Assembly (NCBI GenBank): GCA_907163375.1
Contig: CAJQUW010005335.1
Location: 62,001-126,000 of the forward strand
Length of the DNA stretch: 64,000 bases
DNA from: Prostheceraeus crozeri
Lineage: Eukaryota > Platyhelminthes > Polycladida > Euryleptidae
Reading direction: 5' to 3'
Shown: in pieces, positions 27,598-39,738 of the stretch
How positions within the stretch are numbered: the stretch's first letter is position 1
Layout of the letters: every line of letters begins with the position of its first letter
Notes under the pieces: generated by a model
Told to the model about the DNA's origin: nothing
Seen by the model: the letters and a program-made list of their open reading frames with translations, nothing else
Databases searched by the model: none
Translations under genes and position numbers: made by a program

Positions 27598-28371
27598 AGA
27601 AAGCAGTTTAGTCATATAAAGCTACTTGTATATCAAAACTTAGGTAGTGCCTATGGCCTATACATTAGACATCGCAAGTTTTGATTTAAGCTTTATGCAC
27701 TCGAATTACAAACATGCCTACAATATGCAGTTGGTTAGTCCAACAGTATCTTAAGTGCGAAAAAAGGCTAAAAATATTTAGATTACAGTCAAGACTTCAA
27801 AACCATCAAGACGGTTATTAATGAGTTCAATGTTCAATCGTGGGCCTACTGGAAGTCTGAAGTAACCAGCAATATATGAGATATGCACTGTACAAGTAGA
27901 GCTAATCCCAAAAAAAAACGGAGGTCTTTATTAATCAGAATTATCCAAGTCCAAAAGGTCGAGCTTTGACCGCACTCGCATTTCCAAATTTCAAAGTCTC
28001 GTTTGCATATTACTGATAATTCATTCATAAGCTTATATTATGCTCGTATTATAGAAACTATAAGACAAGCCAGAAAAAACAAACTCAAACTAGTGTTTTT
28101 AAACTACCATCGTTTGACAATCTGTCTGATAGATTGACAAAGAATAGCCTGTTGCTTTTCGCTACATTAATCAAGTCAACCAGTGGGGAAGGACATGGGT
28201 AGAACAAACGAAAGAGACTAAATTTGCTTCAATACAAAATGCGAAGAATCTATGATTAGAGAATAAAATGGAACAAAAGTTTTTAATGATATCATTTTTC
28301 AAAAATAAAATGATAGGCAATGATATCATTTTTCCTCAGAATAAAATGATATCATTTTGTCATTGCCGATC
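27598..28371 (-). mobile_element. DNA element, copy B (inverted to copy A)
   Basis: Inverted homologue of 17360-18320, ending CATTGCCGATC at 28371. Homology stops at about 27598, so one end is lost. Retains the empty site that dates the insertion in copy A as later than the split of the two copies. Confidence 0.75.
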
Positions 28372-30440
28372 GCAGAGAGACAGTTTGACATCGAGATGTT
28401 GACCTCCTAGCAGAGTAATTTGTAGATATCGGTGACATTGCTTCGAATTCTTTCTACATTTCTTTATTTGTTCAGGTATTTTGAGAAAAGTAAAAATAAT
28501 TTTTTTTATCGAAGTGTGGCACATGTTGGCATACACTAGAACGCCTAAAATCTGGTGGTTTTCAAGATTGGCACACGAATACATAAAAAATGGGCGGACT
28601 AACCTCGCAGATGTGTCTGTATGAGCATGCTCGTTATAACTACATTCCATGTCCGCATTCGATAGTCCCTATTTTCTATTCGTGTCTTCTTTGGAAATGT
28701 ACTGGCATACTTGCACTCTTCCGATTTTCTTTCTAACAAGTGCATTCTATTTGACGGTGTTATTGTGGTTTTGCATGTAGAATCAAGCTACTTAATTTTC
28801 ATCATTGGTATCGATGCCCATGGAAGCTTCGTTGTATATAAAATTAGTCACATAACTGTTGCCTTCGTAAATATTGTAACCCAAAAATTGCAAAATTGCG
28901 CTTGGATGCATTTTGCCAATCTATTGATTTATTTAATAGAATTTTACTAGTTATTGTTACCATGCCCGGGCTTCCTAGTTTCCACATGCACATTGTTATT
29001 ACAAAACTGATGTCAAGCTCAATAGGCATATTTACATTCTCATACGATGATGAAAATCATCCCAGCAGCCATTTAGGACCCACATGGAATTCCATACTAA
29101 TTAAAAATGTAAGCATATGCTATTCCTTGCTCTTGTGAAGATATCGATGTATGTTTCGCTGTGTGAAAACTGATTGTTATTGCTCGCGGTTGATCATCAA
29201 TGTCATCTGTCGCTATTGCTCACGGTTGATCATCAACGTCATCTGTCAACTAGATCATTTTACTTTTACATCATCCCGAACATTCTGGATGAAAATCTCA
29301 TAAAGGAAATTAGAATTGATCATCAATCATCACAGTCAGCAAAACATCTTGTTTATGGGCATCAAATAAAGCATCAAAACGATGGACTCAAATAAGACGA
29401 GCAAAAACATTGTCAGACGGCAAATTTATTGAAAGTTGATAAAACTTTTAATATGGGTTTGAAATTTGAAATATCGTTCATGACGATACCATTTACTCCA
29501 TTGCTCAAACACTATCCTAGCATAACAGAAAAAGTCAAAGATACTAAATTCAACAATTATCCTCATGTATGGGGATTTGAGAGCATTGGCTTCGAATAGT
29601 GTTGTCATATCTGGTAAGAGAGTGTGATATAGAGAGATAAGAAGTATCGGATGCAGTGCTTAAAAATATTGATTTATCACTTTTTTCATTTAGTCTCCTT
29701 TTAATTGAATGTGAGCTTCTTTACTTTGAAAACTCGCAGAGGTCCGCAATCAGTTAATCAAAGCCTCCACTTATTTGTGAAACATATTTGCAATGAGATT
29801 ACATTAGAAATTTGACTTGTCTGCGATGTTGTGGCAATAAATTTGTCTTTCATAGTGACTTATTTGTCTAAGATATTTGAGATACAAGTACTCGGATGAA
29901 CGGATGAAATGTGATAGCATTTTTGACCATTACTTGATACTGCCAAAAAATCAAATGGGTTATACTTTCTGAATGCCTGAAAAGATCGCTGTAAATGCTG
30001 AGATTTGATTTTTTATCTTTTGATGTAAGTGTGCACCAGATTCCTTCCTAATTTCAAATTTCCTAAGTGATTTAAACATTTTTAGGCATGTTTGGAATAC
30101 CCTGAACCATGACAACATTTTGCATTTTTTACATTTTTGCTGGATTTTGGAAGTGTAGATGTGATGCATTCATTGCGTTATTCTGTGTGACTTTTGTAGA
30201 CCTTGATTTTTTGTTTGTCTGCTCTGTCTGAAGCTATGTTTCTTTAAATCTAAATTGGTTGCTGTTGTGCATGTACAAGTAAATGTAATATAAACATCTG
30301 TTCGACAATCCAAATCAATTTTACTGTCTCAAATCAGAAAGTCAGAACATCTGACGAAAAGCTAGAAGCCTCTTACATCTCGACATGCCTTAATTCGCTA
30401 TAACTTCCATATATTCCTCATATATTCCGGTAAAATAAAA
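28372..30440. other. No supported gene; short direct repeat
   Basis: Two ~37-bp direct copies (GGTTGATCATCAATGTCATC) at 29180-29250. No gene recognised. Confidence 0.4.
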
Positions 30441-30441
30441 A

Positions 30442-30730
30442 ATGGACTCACTCCGCAGGGCTAGAGCATCCTGTCGCGTCGATGTTTTGCATGTAAATCG
30501 GATTATATCTGAAGTAGAAAACCTCATCTCATCTCATACTTATGTAGCTGCAGTTACCGCTTGTCGATAAAAACCTTCGTCGAAAACGAAAATCGAAGAA
30601 GTAAATCTACGATTTTAAATCTCGTAGACCAAGTTGAGTGTGAAATCGAGGAACAGGAAAGATTGTCGGACATGGTTATCGACGCCGTAACTAAGCTAGA
30701 CTCCTTCAACTTGAAACCGTCCCTGGTGAC
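30442..30730 (+). pseudogene. Possible BEL/Pao-like Gag N-terminus
   Basis: ATG at 30442 gives MDSLRRARASCRVDVLHV... to a stop after ~42 codons; another frame continues with a charged coiled-coil-like stretch (VECEIEEQERLSDM). The Arg-rich start and coil recall Gag N-termini of BEL/Pao or similar retrotransposons. Weak. Confidence 0.25.
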
Positions 30731-32489
30731 CCAATATTTTTTTTGTTCCTATTTCCACTTTTCCAATTCTTAAGTTTCACTTAACTTATCCTGTATATTT
30801 TGGATCGTTTTGAATTTTTGAAATGTCACACTGAAGTTCTCCTTAATTGTTTATTTTAGATTACATGTTGGGTTTGACTTCTTTTGTATTTAGTTCTACT
30901 TCTTATTGATTCTTGGCATATTTTGATACTTTTCCGTGTGCATTTCTCAATATGAATAGGTGATGAAACAAAAACAAACAATTCCTCTTCTGATGGGGAA
31001 GCATCAGGTCAGGAGCTATGATTGTATGAAACTATTCTAATTTCAGCTCGAATGCCATCCTGTTTACTTTGAATGGTCGTCTCTCACTGAGATATCCTAA
31101 CTAACGGCAAATATAGTACGTTTGCTTTACATGTGTTGGATGGAAACGTCAACTATGCAGCGAGTCTGTCTGGCGAATGAACAAACACAACCCATTTTTC
31201 TTTATTTTGATATTGTTCTTGTTGCCGCATGCTTCGATCAGTTGTTAATTTCTCTACGTCAAAATTACAGTTTTCGAACGTGAGAATCCTACATTTTTGG
31301 ATCCATTGCCAATACTATAATCTCCCCTTAATACAATTAAAGCAGAAAATATCGGCCGATTGTATTTGATCTATGCGTGACATGTTTCTACCTCGTCTAC
31401 AATTTCATATTCGAACTTACATAAAACGTGTATGAGCAAAGTCTAATATAACAGTTGGCAAGGAAATTATGCTCTCAGAACGCAATGTAAAAAACGTTCA
31501 ACTACCTCTAGTAATATGTCAATAACAATTTTTTTCTATTGACAAAATGACTGCAGGACTACCTCAAAAAGGATTTCCACGTTAGAGCTCGATGCAACCA
31601 AACACTGAATACTGGCATTACCAAATACCCAATGTCATGACTATAGCTCCAACTGGGATCCCGAAGCAGGTTAAAAGTCCTGAACGAAGATGGCACATTG
31701 AGAGTCAGCTGAGCGTTATGGAGGCTCTTCTCATCGGTCAGTTAAGTCTTACCTCTGTCAGTAGACAGGCATGCTGGCTATTTTTCAGCCCCTCTCTCTC
31801 CCCTGGGTGGCGGTCTACTTTTCAACATCTCTGAGTCTAGAAGTATTAAGAAATATCGCTTCAATAAACTTCTATTTGCGTGCATGTTCCATCTACAAAA
31901 CTCTCAACGCTCAGTACTCAACAAGATGGCATACTATATCTGTCTAGTATATCATGCACGCAAATTGACCAGCGACACAAATAGTGGCTGTCATCACAGG
32001 CACTTAATGATTAATTTAAAGCAATTTTTAATAGAATGAAAACTCACACTCAGAATACACCAAGACACACGAATAAGTGCCAATAATACATCACATGTCG
32101 TACAAAAACAACAAACACACAGACAAACATGTTGGAACTAACAGCGTATACTGCCGACACTTAGGAAGTGCCGGTCTATTACAGGTATTGTTCTATATAA
32201 TAAGGTGGCAGTCTATTTTTGTATGGGCAGCGGTTTATTACAGGTTTTACGGTAAGTTTATTGCCACCGTCAGGGCTGCGGAGCGGAAGCCTTTCGAAAA
32301 TAATGTGGTTCCGTCTCAAATTCCGGACAACTTCGAAGGTTTCACTTAAATTGCTTTAGTTCTTTGATCTGAATGGTTGCCTTTGGTGTTTCAAAGTCTG
32401 CATGATCTGCAGGAGTTCAATCTGGTTGGCGAAAATTTCGGGAAGTGGCACCAATTCTGACGTCGAGGGCGACTATACTTTGGATGGAA

Positions 32490-32880
32490 GGATAAATGCA
32501 TGACGCCTGTGTGATGGCTGTGAAACATGGCCCATAAAAGTCGAAGATCAACGATGAATTGTGACAGCAGAATGCAGAATGCTCCGTTGGATGTTGGGTA
32601 TTTCTTTGAAGGACGAGCTCGCTTCCACCATGCTCCTGCAGCTCTCTAGAGTAGAAGATTTTGAGAACGTGTAGAGGAATCGTCTAAAATGATTTCGTAA
32701 TGTTTTCAATATACCAAAAGATGACTGGGTCAAGAAAGCGCATGGCGTGTTCAAAGAACCTGTCGTGGCTAAAACCGAGAGGATTCTCTAAGGAAGACGT
32801 GGCACGAAACGGCACTAGATGACTGCAAAGAAATTTTGTTGAAAGCGGGTGCTATTGCGAATTGTGGAGAAAATTCATTG
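32490..32880 (+). pseudogene. Decayed non-LTR retrotransposon, C-terminal reverse-transcriptase tail
   Basis: Plus-strand frame with a few stops: GCETWPIKVEDQR, ECRMLRWMLGISLKDEL, RNRLK.FRNV, PKDDWVKKAHGVF. A clear LINE ORF2 end, of a different family from the copy at 16.7 kb. Three or more stop codons, so dead. Confidence 0.78.
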
Positions 32881-32999
32881 GAAAAAATGCCGTTCCAGAC
32901 GAAGAATGAATAATGAACGTAAAGTGAAAAAGCAAAAGTAAATCAAGTCAGTAATTTACCACTATTCGGAATCCTGGTAAGATTTCGCCTAGGATTATG

Positions 33000-35380
33000 A
33001 TCTGCTATACTCAACTATTGAATGAAATAAAGGGTCAGAAGCATTATTTAGATTGGAGGATGACCCAAACACCGATTTCTAAACGCTTTCAGTTCGCCCA
33101 GCGCATCATCTGCAGAGAGAGAACTCAGTAATTTTCCTTATCAACGTAGTTATATGTATATGATTTAGAAACATTTTTTGATCTACATGATTGAGCTAGT
33201 TCAAAATATGACGGCTGCAACTTATTGTGGATTCAGATTAAAAAACATGTGCATTCAACTAATTTTTTTCCATATCAATAAAAATTTTCAAAGCAATTTG
33301 TGTGTAATTAGAAAGGCTGCCGTTGGCATTGGGATTCTGTGAGGACACGCACATGTTCTGTGGGCATGCGGTAGGCTGGGAATTCAAATATCTATCCCCC
33401 ATGGTAACCCTGGAGAATAGTCACGCATAAGCTTTGTTGCCAAAAGTAGTCTGTGTACCTAGACGTAAAATGTGTTCTACTGTCCTAATGAATTGTCCTA
33501 TTAAGCCATTTAATTCTTGATTTAAGGAATGACATTTGTGTTGAACATAAAAGGCAAATACCTATTTCGAATTAAGTTGATATGTAGGGCAGCCAATCAA
33601 TATGTTACTTATCAGGCCTCATTTAACCTATGGAGACTATCAAATAATAGTTAATGTGATTTTTGGTATCAAATAAAACAATAAAACAATTAGCGTCAAG
33701 CAATCATGAGCTTTCTTTGATGGTTTAATCTAAAATCGTATAGAGCGGAATTTAAGTTTAACAGCAGTTGGAGTAGCGCTTAACACCGGCGCCCCTACCT
33801 AACCCCGGCATGCTACCTCCTATAGAATAGACCTCAATTTTGATATTTAATTGGAAAAATAGACCGCCACCGACTAATAGAGCACCACATTCTATTATTT
33901 TGACAGCACATGCCGAAAGCAGCTTGTGAAGAATTTTGACTGACATATAACTGACATGTAAATTGCAGTCGCATGAGGCTTGCATCTAATTTACTTACTA
34001 ATTGCTTTCGAGAACTAACACGCTTATTCGCTGTGTATTCCCGCGAATGCCTTCATGCACAACGAATAAGTGACGCGTTCTATACTGGATTTATGGTCTG
34101 GCTGCTTTTTTCTCTTCTCAATGGTATGTATTGATGAGACGATGAGCAATGTCATAAATACTAGATGGCTTTCTTTTGAGACCCTCATGCGTAAACGATC
34201 TTTAGATTTATTTTGCCATTTTGTGACGTTTAAGTAAGAGCTATGTAAAAAAGTGCACCCCGTGACTGCTAATCGGCAAAGATGAATCGCAGCAATTAAA
34301 ATTCCTATGTTATTGATAAAATATTTATTAAGCGTTCTTTAGCTTACAGAATGCTTTCTATGATATGTGGTTAATTGCAAATCATATTTGTTTAAAAAAG
34401 ATGCAACAGCTTCAAAAAGCAGAATGCAAACGAATTATATATGCTTTTTTAAAAACTTTTTTCAAGAAGAGATGACTGAATAAACAAAAGAGTGCTAAAG
34501 AATGGATTGTAAGACAGCACGCCACTGCATGTTTTGCTTCCTACGATTCCCATTAACAAGGCCGGTAATTTAAATAAGCGTCTTCATGATCGCTATTACA
34601 ACACTCCCAGCATATGTCACTTTAAGTTATGATGCTTTTTAGAAATAAAATAATAAAACATTTAAATCATTTAACATAAAAAGAACATGAAAACATATGC
34701 TTCAACACTACATACTCGTATTCTTTGCCTGGTATTATGCCTGCTCTTGCTGGCTATTTAGCTTTTCATCATTTTGTCAAGTTCACCAGAGGAGTAGTCA
34801 CAAACGTTTAATTGATTAGTACTCGTAATTAAAGGAGTTCAGTTTTGAAATGGCTTCTTTCATACCGCGACTAGATAGGAATTGAGCGAAATATCACCAT
34901 TTTTCTTGCGATTCTACCGCTTTTAATTAGATTACATCCCTTCTTCAAAATGTAACAATTTGAGTAATTATTGCAAACATCATTCCTTAAATGATGAACA
35001 TGTTTTGCCTTAGAATTGAAAATAGACTAAAACATACGGAGAAATAAATATACTTAAAATGAAAAAGACCGCATTTCCACGAATGCATGTATAGAATACG
35101 ATTTTCAATCATTGAGATTTCGCATGTTTTCCAACAGTCCTTTTTACATGAGCAGATACAATTAATCTCGGTTCCGCTTTGATTACATCTAAAGCCTTAA
35201 TCTTTTGAATTTCATTTGCTTCATTAGCTCACTTTCTATTTCTGTCATCGTACCTTTTCTGTCTGATATCTTTTATCGCAACAGGGCTTGATGCATGTAT
35301 ATTGAAGCATCGAAATTCCTTTTCAGCAATGAATGAAATGAGATAGACGACAAATCAACTTGTCATGCAAAATATTTGCG
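33000..35380. other. No supported gene
   Basis: AT-rich sequence. GGTGGCGGTCTATTTTTCC on minus near 33850 recurs in similar form on plus at 31800 and 32200, so a degenerate repeat family is present. Confidence 0.35.
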
Positions 35381-35383
35381 CTT

Positions 35384-35441
35384 GGCATGACTCGAACCTG
35401 CGACCCCAGGTTATCTGACCATCTGAGCTATGGCAATGCGA
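35384..35441 (-). repeat. tRNA-like (SINE) fragment left of the Polinton
   Basis: On minus: TAGCTCAGATGGT (box A), then CCTGGGGTCGCAGGTTCGAGTC (first part of anticodon arm missing, then box B). Looks like a tRNA pseudogene or SINE head, about 1 kb from the left TIR. Confidence 0.5.
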
Positions 35442-36432
35442 ACGCTTATCTGCGACCGATGTCAAATGACTGAATCACTCTTCACAATCACACGTCAGGC
35501 GCCTGTTTCATTAAATAAATCTAATGATTTAAAGCAGTCAAAATAAACAGCGTTTCATAAAACCAAGCATAAAGTATTGATCTACTTCAGTTACACACTG
35601 CTGGCTGTTTTACGGTAAGCTATTTTAAATGATTGAATTAAGGCTGGCCCAGAAATGACTATGTTTCATATATTTCCTATTAATTCTTATTCTTATTGCA
35701 GTATCAATCATAAATGCAGGAACACCCTTATGTCTCATTTGTCAATTGGATATACTCCTGGGCTGATGCTTTCAATACACTATTGCCGTATTCGGATCGC
35801 GAAATCGTGGATTTTTTGAAGAAATTCTTCGTAGAAGCACTTTGTCATCATTAGAGTTCTTCGAACGTTTGTTCGACAGCTTCTTCGAATTCATGTCTTG
35901 CTTGTGGCAGCTAATAGTGAATCGTTATAAAGCATTACATAGGATTATCGCAATAAATAAGATCAGAATTCTTGCTTTCCATGACACTGATTCGAATGTG
36001 CTAGCCCATCTATCCTCTGAGTGTGAATTGAGAAACTATTGGGTCTTGAATGAAGTGTGCTGTGGTTGCATTTTTCTGTAAATGGATCATTTGACGTCTC
36101 GCTGAGTGAATTCGTCGTCTATCAAGATCTGGCGTAAATTCATTTTCCAGCATTTGGAAATGTTGTCGGTGGTCCATATGACCTTCAATTAAGCGTGAAC
36201 CAAGTATGAGTGCTCCTCCAATTTCGCTGCCCATACCGAAACGTACGGGGATGTTGATGCAGGTGTTCCTAAAGACGAGGATTTCAAGTTGACCAGAATC
36301 ACATTTATGCATTTCTATTCAGCAGAAACTATGCACTGCGCTAATTGTCGATCGTCCAGCTGTCCAAAAACGAACTGCCTGGTGTTGATCCTGATCTTCT
36401 AAAAAAAACAATTTCTTTCTCATCTGATGATC

Positions 36433-36438
36433 TACACT
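36433..36438. repeat. Target-site duplication, left copy (TACACT)
   Basis: TACACT lies directly before the AG terminus. The same six bases follow the right terminus at 55026-55031. A 6-bp duplication is the known product of Polinton integrase. Confidence 0.93.
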
Positions 36439-37016
36439 AGTAATGGGAAGAAGACCGTTCCAGGACACCATAAAATTCAAAAAAATAGTATCTTTAAAAA
36501 CAACATAAATTCATGAATTTAGACCTTTTTTCAGGTTTTTAAGACCTAAATACATGAATTTGGTCCATTCAAAAAATACCATTTTTTTCAAAAATGGTAT
36601 TTTTAAAAACGACATAAATTCATGTATTTAGGTCTTAAAAACCTGAAAAAAGGTCTAAATTCATGAATTTGGTCCATATAAAAAAAATACCCAATTTTTC
36701 AAATTTTTCAAAATCTCAAAATTTGAGAATTACAATTTTCACCCCTGTTAAAATCATGACCGTTGCAGGACACCGAAAAAATCATAAAAGTTAAGAATCT
36801 CAAATTTGAGATTAAGATCATTTTTTACTTTGAAAATCATGACCGTTGCAGGACACTGAAAAAATTATAAAAGTTAAGAATCTCAAAATTTGAGAATTAC
36901 AATTTTCATTGCTCAAATCATGACCGTTCTAGGACACTGAAAATTGGTATTTTTAAAAAAGTCTTTTAAATCCATTTTTCAGGTTTTTAAAATATATCAT
37001 GTGACTAAAAATATTT
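36439..37016 (+). repeat. Left terminal inverted repeat of the Polinton
   Basis: This matches the reverse complement of 54366-55025 almost base for base. The outer ~260 bp is itself a large interrupted palindrome: the stretch around AATTCATGAATTTAGACC recurs inverted, so it could form a cruciform. The inner part has tandem ~80-bp units marked by 'catgaccgttgcaggacac' and runs such as CTCAAATTTGAG. This arm has about three such units. Homology ends at the run AAAAATATTT, 8 bp before the first gene's ATG. Confidence 0.93.
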
Positions 37017-37024
37017 CTTTAAAA

Positions 37025-37729
37025 ATGGAAGAAACAAAAATGGAAGAAACCTCAAGACTATATCCTTCGTTATCTCAATTAAAAATAAGTGAATTGAACA
37101 TTGAAAAGATGAATAAAGAAAAACACAAAGATAGAGTTAGGTATATGAAAGATAAGGAATCTCAATTATTATTAAGATTAGAGCATTATAAAAAATTAAG
37201 AAAGAGATGGACTAAAGTTAAGAATGTAACAAAAGGAATTGGTATATTCTTAACAATAAGTTTAGGTACTTTAACAATTGTTATATCTTCAGGTGTTTTA
37301 GTAATTCCAGTAGTTGCTACAGCTTTAACAGGTACGGGTGTTTTTGCAACTTCACTTGTTACAATGTTAGATAAATCTTAAATAACTAAGAAACGAAAAT
37401 CGTTAAAAACTAAGCATTTACATATTAAAGAAGTCTATGATAAGCTACATTACTACTTTCAAAGAGTATGTGATGATAATGTTATTACGTTAGATGAGAT
37501 TGAAAAATTTGATCAAATAGCTAATGAAGTAAATCAAATATCATTTCAATTACAGACAGAAAAAGTAGATGATAAGAATAAACAGGATGGAAAAATTTCT
37601 AGTGATGGTAAAACTTTTAGTGATGGTAAAACTTTTAGTGATGATAAAATTTCTAATGAAGAAAATGATAAAATTTTTTTAGAAGAGCTAAAAACTTTAT
37701 TAGACAAAACTTTATTAAACAAAACTTAA
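37025..37729 (+). pseudogene. Polinton small membrane protein, split by an in-frame stop
   Basis: The first ATG after the left TIR (AAAAATGG context) opens a frame that runs to TAA at 37379-37381 and then continues in the same frame to TAA at 37727-37729. The upstream part has an acidic N-terminus with LYPSLSQLKISEL, a Lys/Arg/Glu-rich helical stretch, then a hydrophobic hairpin (about residues 75-110, glycine in the middle) that looks like two membrane segments. The downstream part continues with a helix holding VYDKLHYYF and ITLDEIEKFDQIANEV, then an SDGKTF repeat. The layout (LYP motif, charged helix, TM hairpin, 'I..DE...' helix) matches an uncharacterised protein I remember from other metazoan Polintons; that is memory, not a search. 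Function unknown. The ORF could be called from 36944, but that start lies inside the TIR. Confidence 0.6.
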
Positions 37730-37932
37730 AACGAGAAAACTTTAAACGAAAAGATGTTAGACAACAAAGAAATAAAAAAATAATTTGTTCAGTAAAATGT
37801 TTTTGCTGTATTCCAATGTTACCACAAAATTCAAATATTATATTTTAAAAAAATGGTTAAATTAAAGCTGTTAATAATAACAAAAAATATTATAACACTA
37901 TTTTTTATCACTCGGTAAACAAATCTTCTATA

Positions 37933-37978
37933 AAGGGGGCGAAGCCCCCTCGAAGCGAAGCCCCTCGAGGCGAAGCCT
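37933..37978. repeat. GC-rich palindromic block
   Basis: A run of overlapping inverted repeats (GGGGGCGAAGCCCCC, then CGAAGCGAAGCCCCTCGAGG) stands out sharply from very AT-rich surroundings. It lies immediately downstream of the packaging-ATPase stop codon, so it may act as a transcription end for that gene. It also resembles GC-rich segments inside two other genes of the element (see findings). Confidence 0.6.
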
Positions 37979-38764
37979 AGTCAGAGAACAATTGTTCGAT
38001 AACTCTTTCATGGATTTTTTTATCAATATTAATTGTAATGAAGCCATAATCTTTTGACCAAGCATTATTACACGATTGTTTAAATTCATCTTTATCTCTT
38101 ATACATAAATCTCTTAACAAATCACTTAAGTTTCTTGCATTTATTTCAAATAGTATAAATATATTTGCATTCTTTCTAATAACACTTCCGTCTAATGAAT
38201 ACATACTTTGTGTTAAATAAAATACACTACAGTTATTATGTCTACCTCTTGTGAAATAATTTCTCTGAACTGACTGATTTCTATCATTAACACAATCATC
38301 AAAAATTACACAATGTTTCATTGTTTTATCTAGTTTACTAGGATCTTGCATATTACCACTATCATCTATTAATTGTATTTTTATATGCTTATTTTTATTG
38401 GATTCAACTAATTGTTTATTTTTTGCTGCTTCTTCACACCACAAATTTATTTCTTCTTCATATTCAGATTTTTCGTATTCTTCGAATAGAGAAGCAATTG
38501 CTGTTTTTGTAAGATTATTTTCAAATCCATATTTTAAAAATTGATAGACGGGTTGTTCTGCTGTTGTTGTATAAATTATAAGATTGTTATAATCCAAAAA
38601 ATTTGGAGTCGTTAAAATTTTAAATAATAGATATGTTTTTCCACATCCTGATCTTCCGCAAATAACTGCTAAAACTTTATTAGATAAATTTGGATGATGA
38701 TTAAATTTAAGTTTTTTTTATTTAAAGACGTTTCATTCATTTTTAAAGTAATAAATTCATCCAT
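37977..38764 (-). pseudogene. A32/FtsK-HerA-type genome-packaging ATPase, one frameshift
   Basis: The packaging ATPase of Polinton-type viruses pumps DNA into preformed capsids. The main frame (38597-37977) contains Walker B (HCVIFDDCVND), the FTRGRHNNCSVFYLTQS segment typical of this family, and NANIFILFE. The Walker A sequence GRSGCGKTYLL lies just upstream at about 38640-38665 in the same frame, but the apparent ATG at 38764 is in a different frame. The shift falls at or near the eight-T run 38712-38719. Length (~260 aa) fits the family. It is the leftmost minus-strand gene, ~165 bp from the penton-like gene. The single homopolymer shift could be decay or an assembly error. Confidence 0.87.
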
Positions 38765-38928
38765 TATTGAATTAGTGTTTTTAGAAACAAAAAAATAAAA
38801 ATAAAATTTTAATTTAAGTTTATTTTTATTTTTTTGTTTCTAAAAAGATTAATAAGATTAATAAGGTTAATAAGATTAATAATGAAAATGATAAAAAAAA
38901 TTAAACTTCTCTAGTGTAGCGTGGAAGT

Positions 38929-39576
38929 TTATACCTCCCGAACCAAAAGATCTATCATAATCTCTTCACCTCCAAAATTTATTTCTTGTCCTTTTTCATC
39001 AGTGATTCTAATGTTAATGTTGTTAATAGTTTTTCTTGTAATAGGAAAATATATTAATGTTTGTGGAAATACATTTAATCTATAACCAATGGGTACAGTA
39101 AAAGCTGGAAAACTGAATATTAAATTTGATAATTTACCATTTATATAACCTCCTTCAATAATGTCACAATGTACAACAATTGAATTTATTTCAGTTATTT
39201 TTGGAATCTTCTCACCTAAATGATAACCTTGACTATAGGTTTGTTTATTAAATCCTAAAAGCTTTGACAATGATCTATCATGATTAAAATCAACTTGATG
39301 ATTTTCGTCTAAAGTAAGAGAAAATTTATTAACTGCCGGTTCAACTGCAAAATGTAATTGTTTCTTATCTTTAAATGGTATACCTAAATGTCTCTTAATT
39401 TCATTTGATATTGATTCAACTTCGTAAGAACCAGGAAGAAAAGTTAGTATTTTCCATGTTTTGCCTTTATCAGTAGAATATCTAAATTGATCATTCACAT
39501 CTTTGATAACGTTTTGAATAGTGTTAAATGTAGAGAAACTAGTCAATGCAATTTGATAATTTTTATTTTGTTCCAA
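38929..39576 (-). CDS. Penton-like minor capsid protein of Polintons
   Basis: The 215-residue frame has features of a single jelly-roll structural protein common in Polintons: an N-terminal YQIALTSFSTFNTIQNV, then FLPGSYEVESISNEIKRHLG, a central LGFNKQTY, and near the end INSIVVHCDIIEGGYINGK, PIGYRLNVFPQTLIYFPI and INFGGEEIMIDLLVRE. The frame stays open upstream (LHLEQNK-like residues) to a TAA at about 39610 without an ATG, so the true start is lost or was not AUG; 39576 is a TTG. By analogy it forms the capsid vertices with the major capsid protein at 48.6-50.0 kb. It is among the few structural genes here with no internal break. Assignment as penton rather than another minor capsid protein is from memory of the family. 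Confidence 0.65.
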   Translation of the reverse strand: MEQNKNYQIALTSFSTFNTIQNVIKDVNDQFRYSTDKGKTWKILTFLPGSYEVESISNEIKRHLGIPFKDKKQLHFAVEPAVNKFSLTLDENHQVDFNHDRSLSKLLGFNKQTYSQGYHLGEKIPKITEINSIVVHCDIIEGGYINGKLSNLIFSFPAFTVPIGYRLNVFPQTLIYFPITRKTINNINIRITDEKGQEINFGGEEIMIDLLVREV

Positions 39577-39625
39577 ATGTAGAATGGGTTCTAAATTACA
39601 AGTGTATAGTTATTAGTAGTTGTAA

Positions 39626-39736
39626 TTAAGAAGTAGTTGTTATAATTTTTAATGTCGTACTAAATTTTGATGAACCCAAAATCTCTGTTAGATTTTCTAA
39701 ATGATTATTAATTTTGTCTAAATCTGCTGAACACAT
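39626..39736 (-). CDS. Possible 36-residue ORF
   Basis: A short ATG-initiated frame (starting MCSADLDKINNHLENL) fills the gap between the penton-like gene and the next ORF. The N-terminal half is a plausible amphipathic helix; the rest is Thr/Ile-rich. It could be a small gene, the remnant of a gene lost in the deletion that removed the polymerase palm, or chance in AT-rich DNA. No homology recognised. Confidence 0.2.
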   Translation of the reverse strand: MCSADLDKINNHLENLTEILGSSKFSTTLKIITTTS

Positions 39737-39738
39737 TT

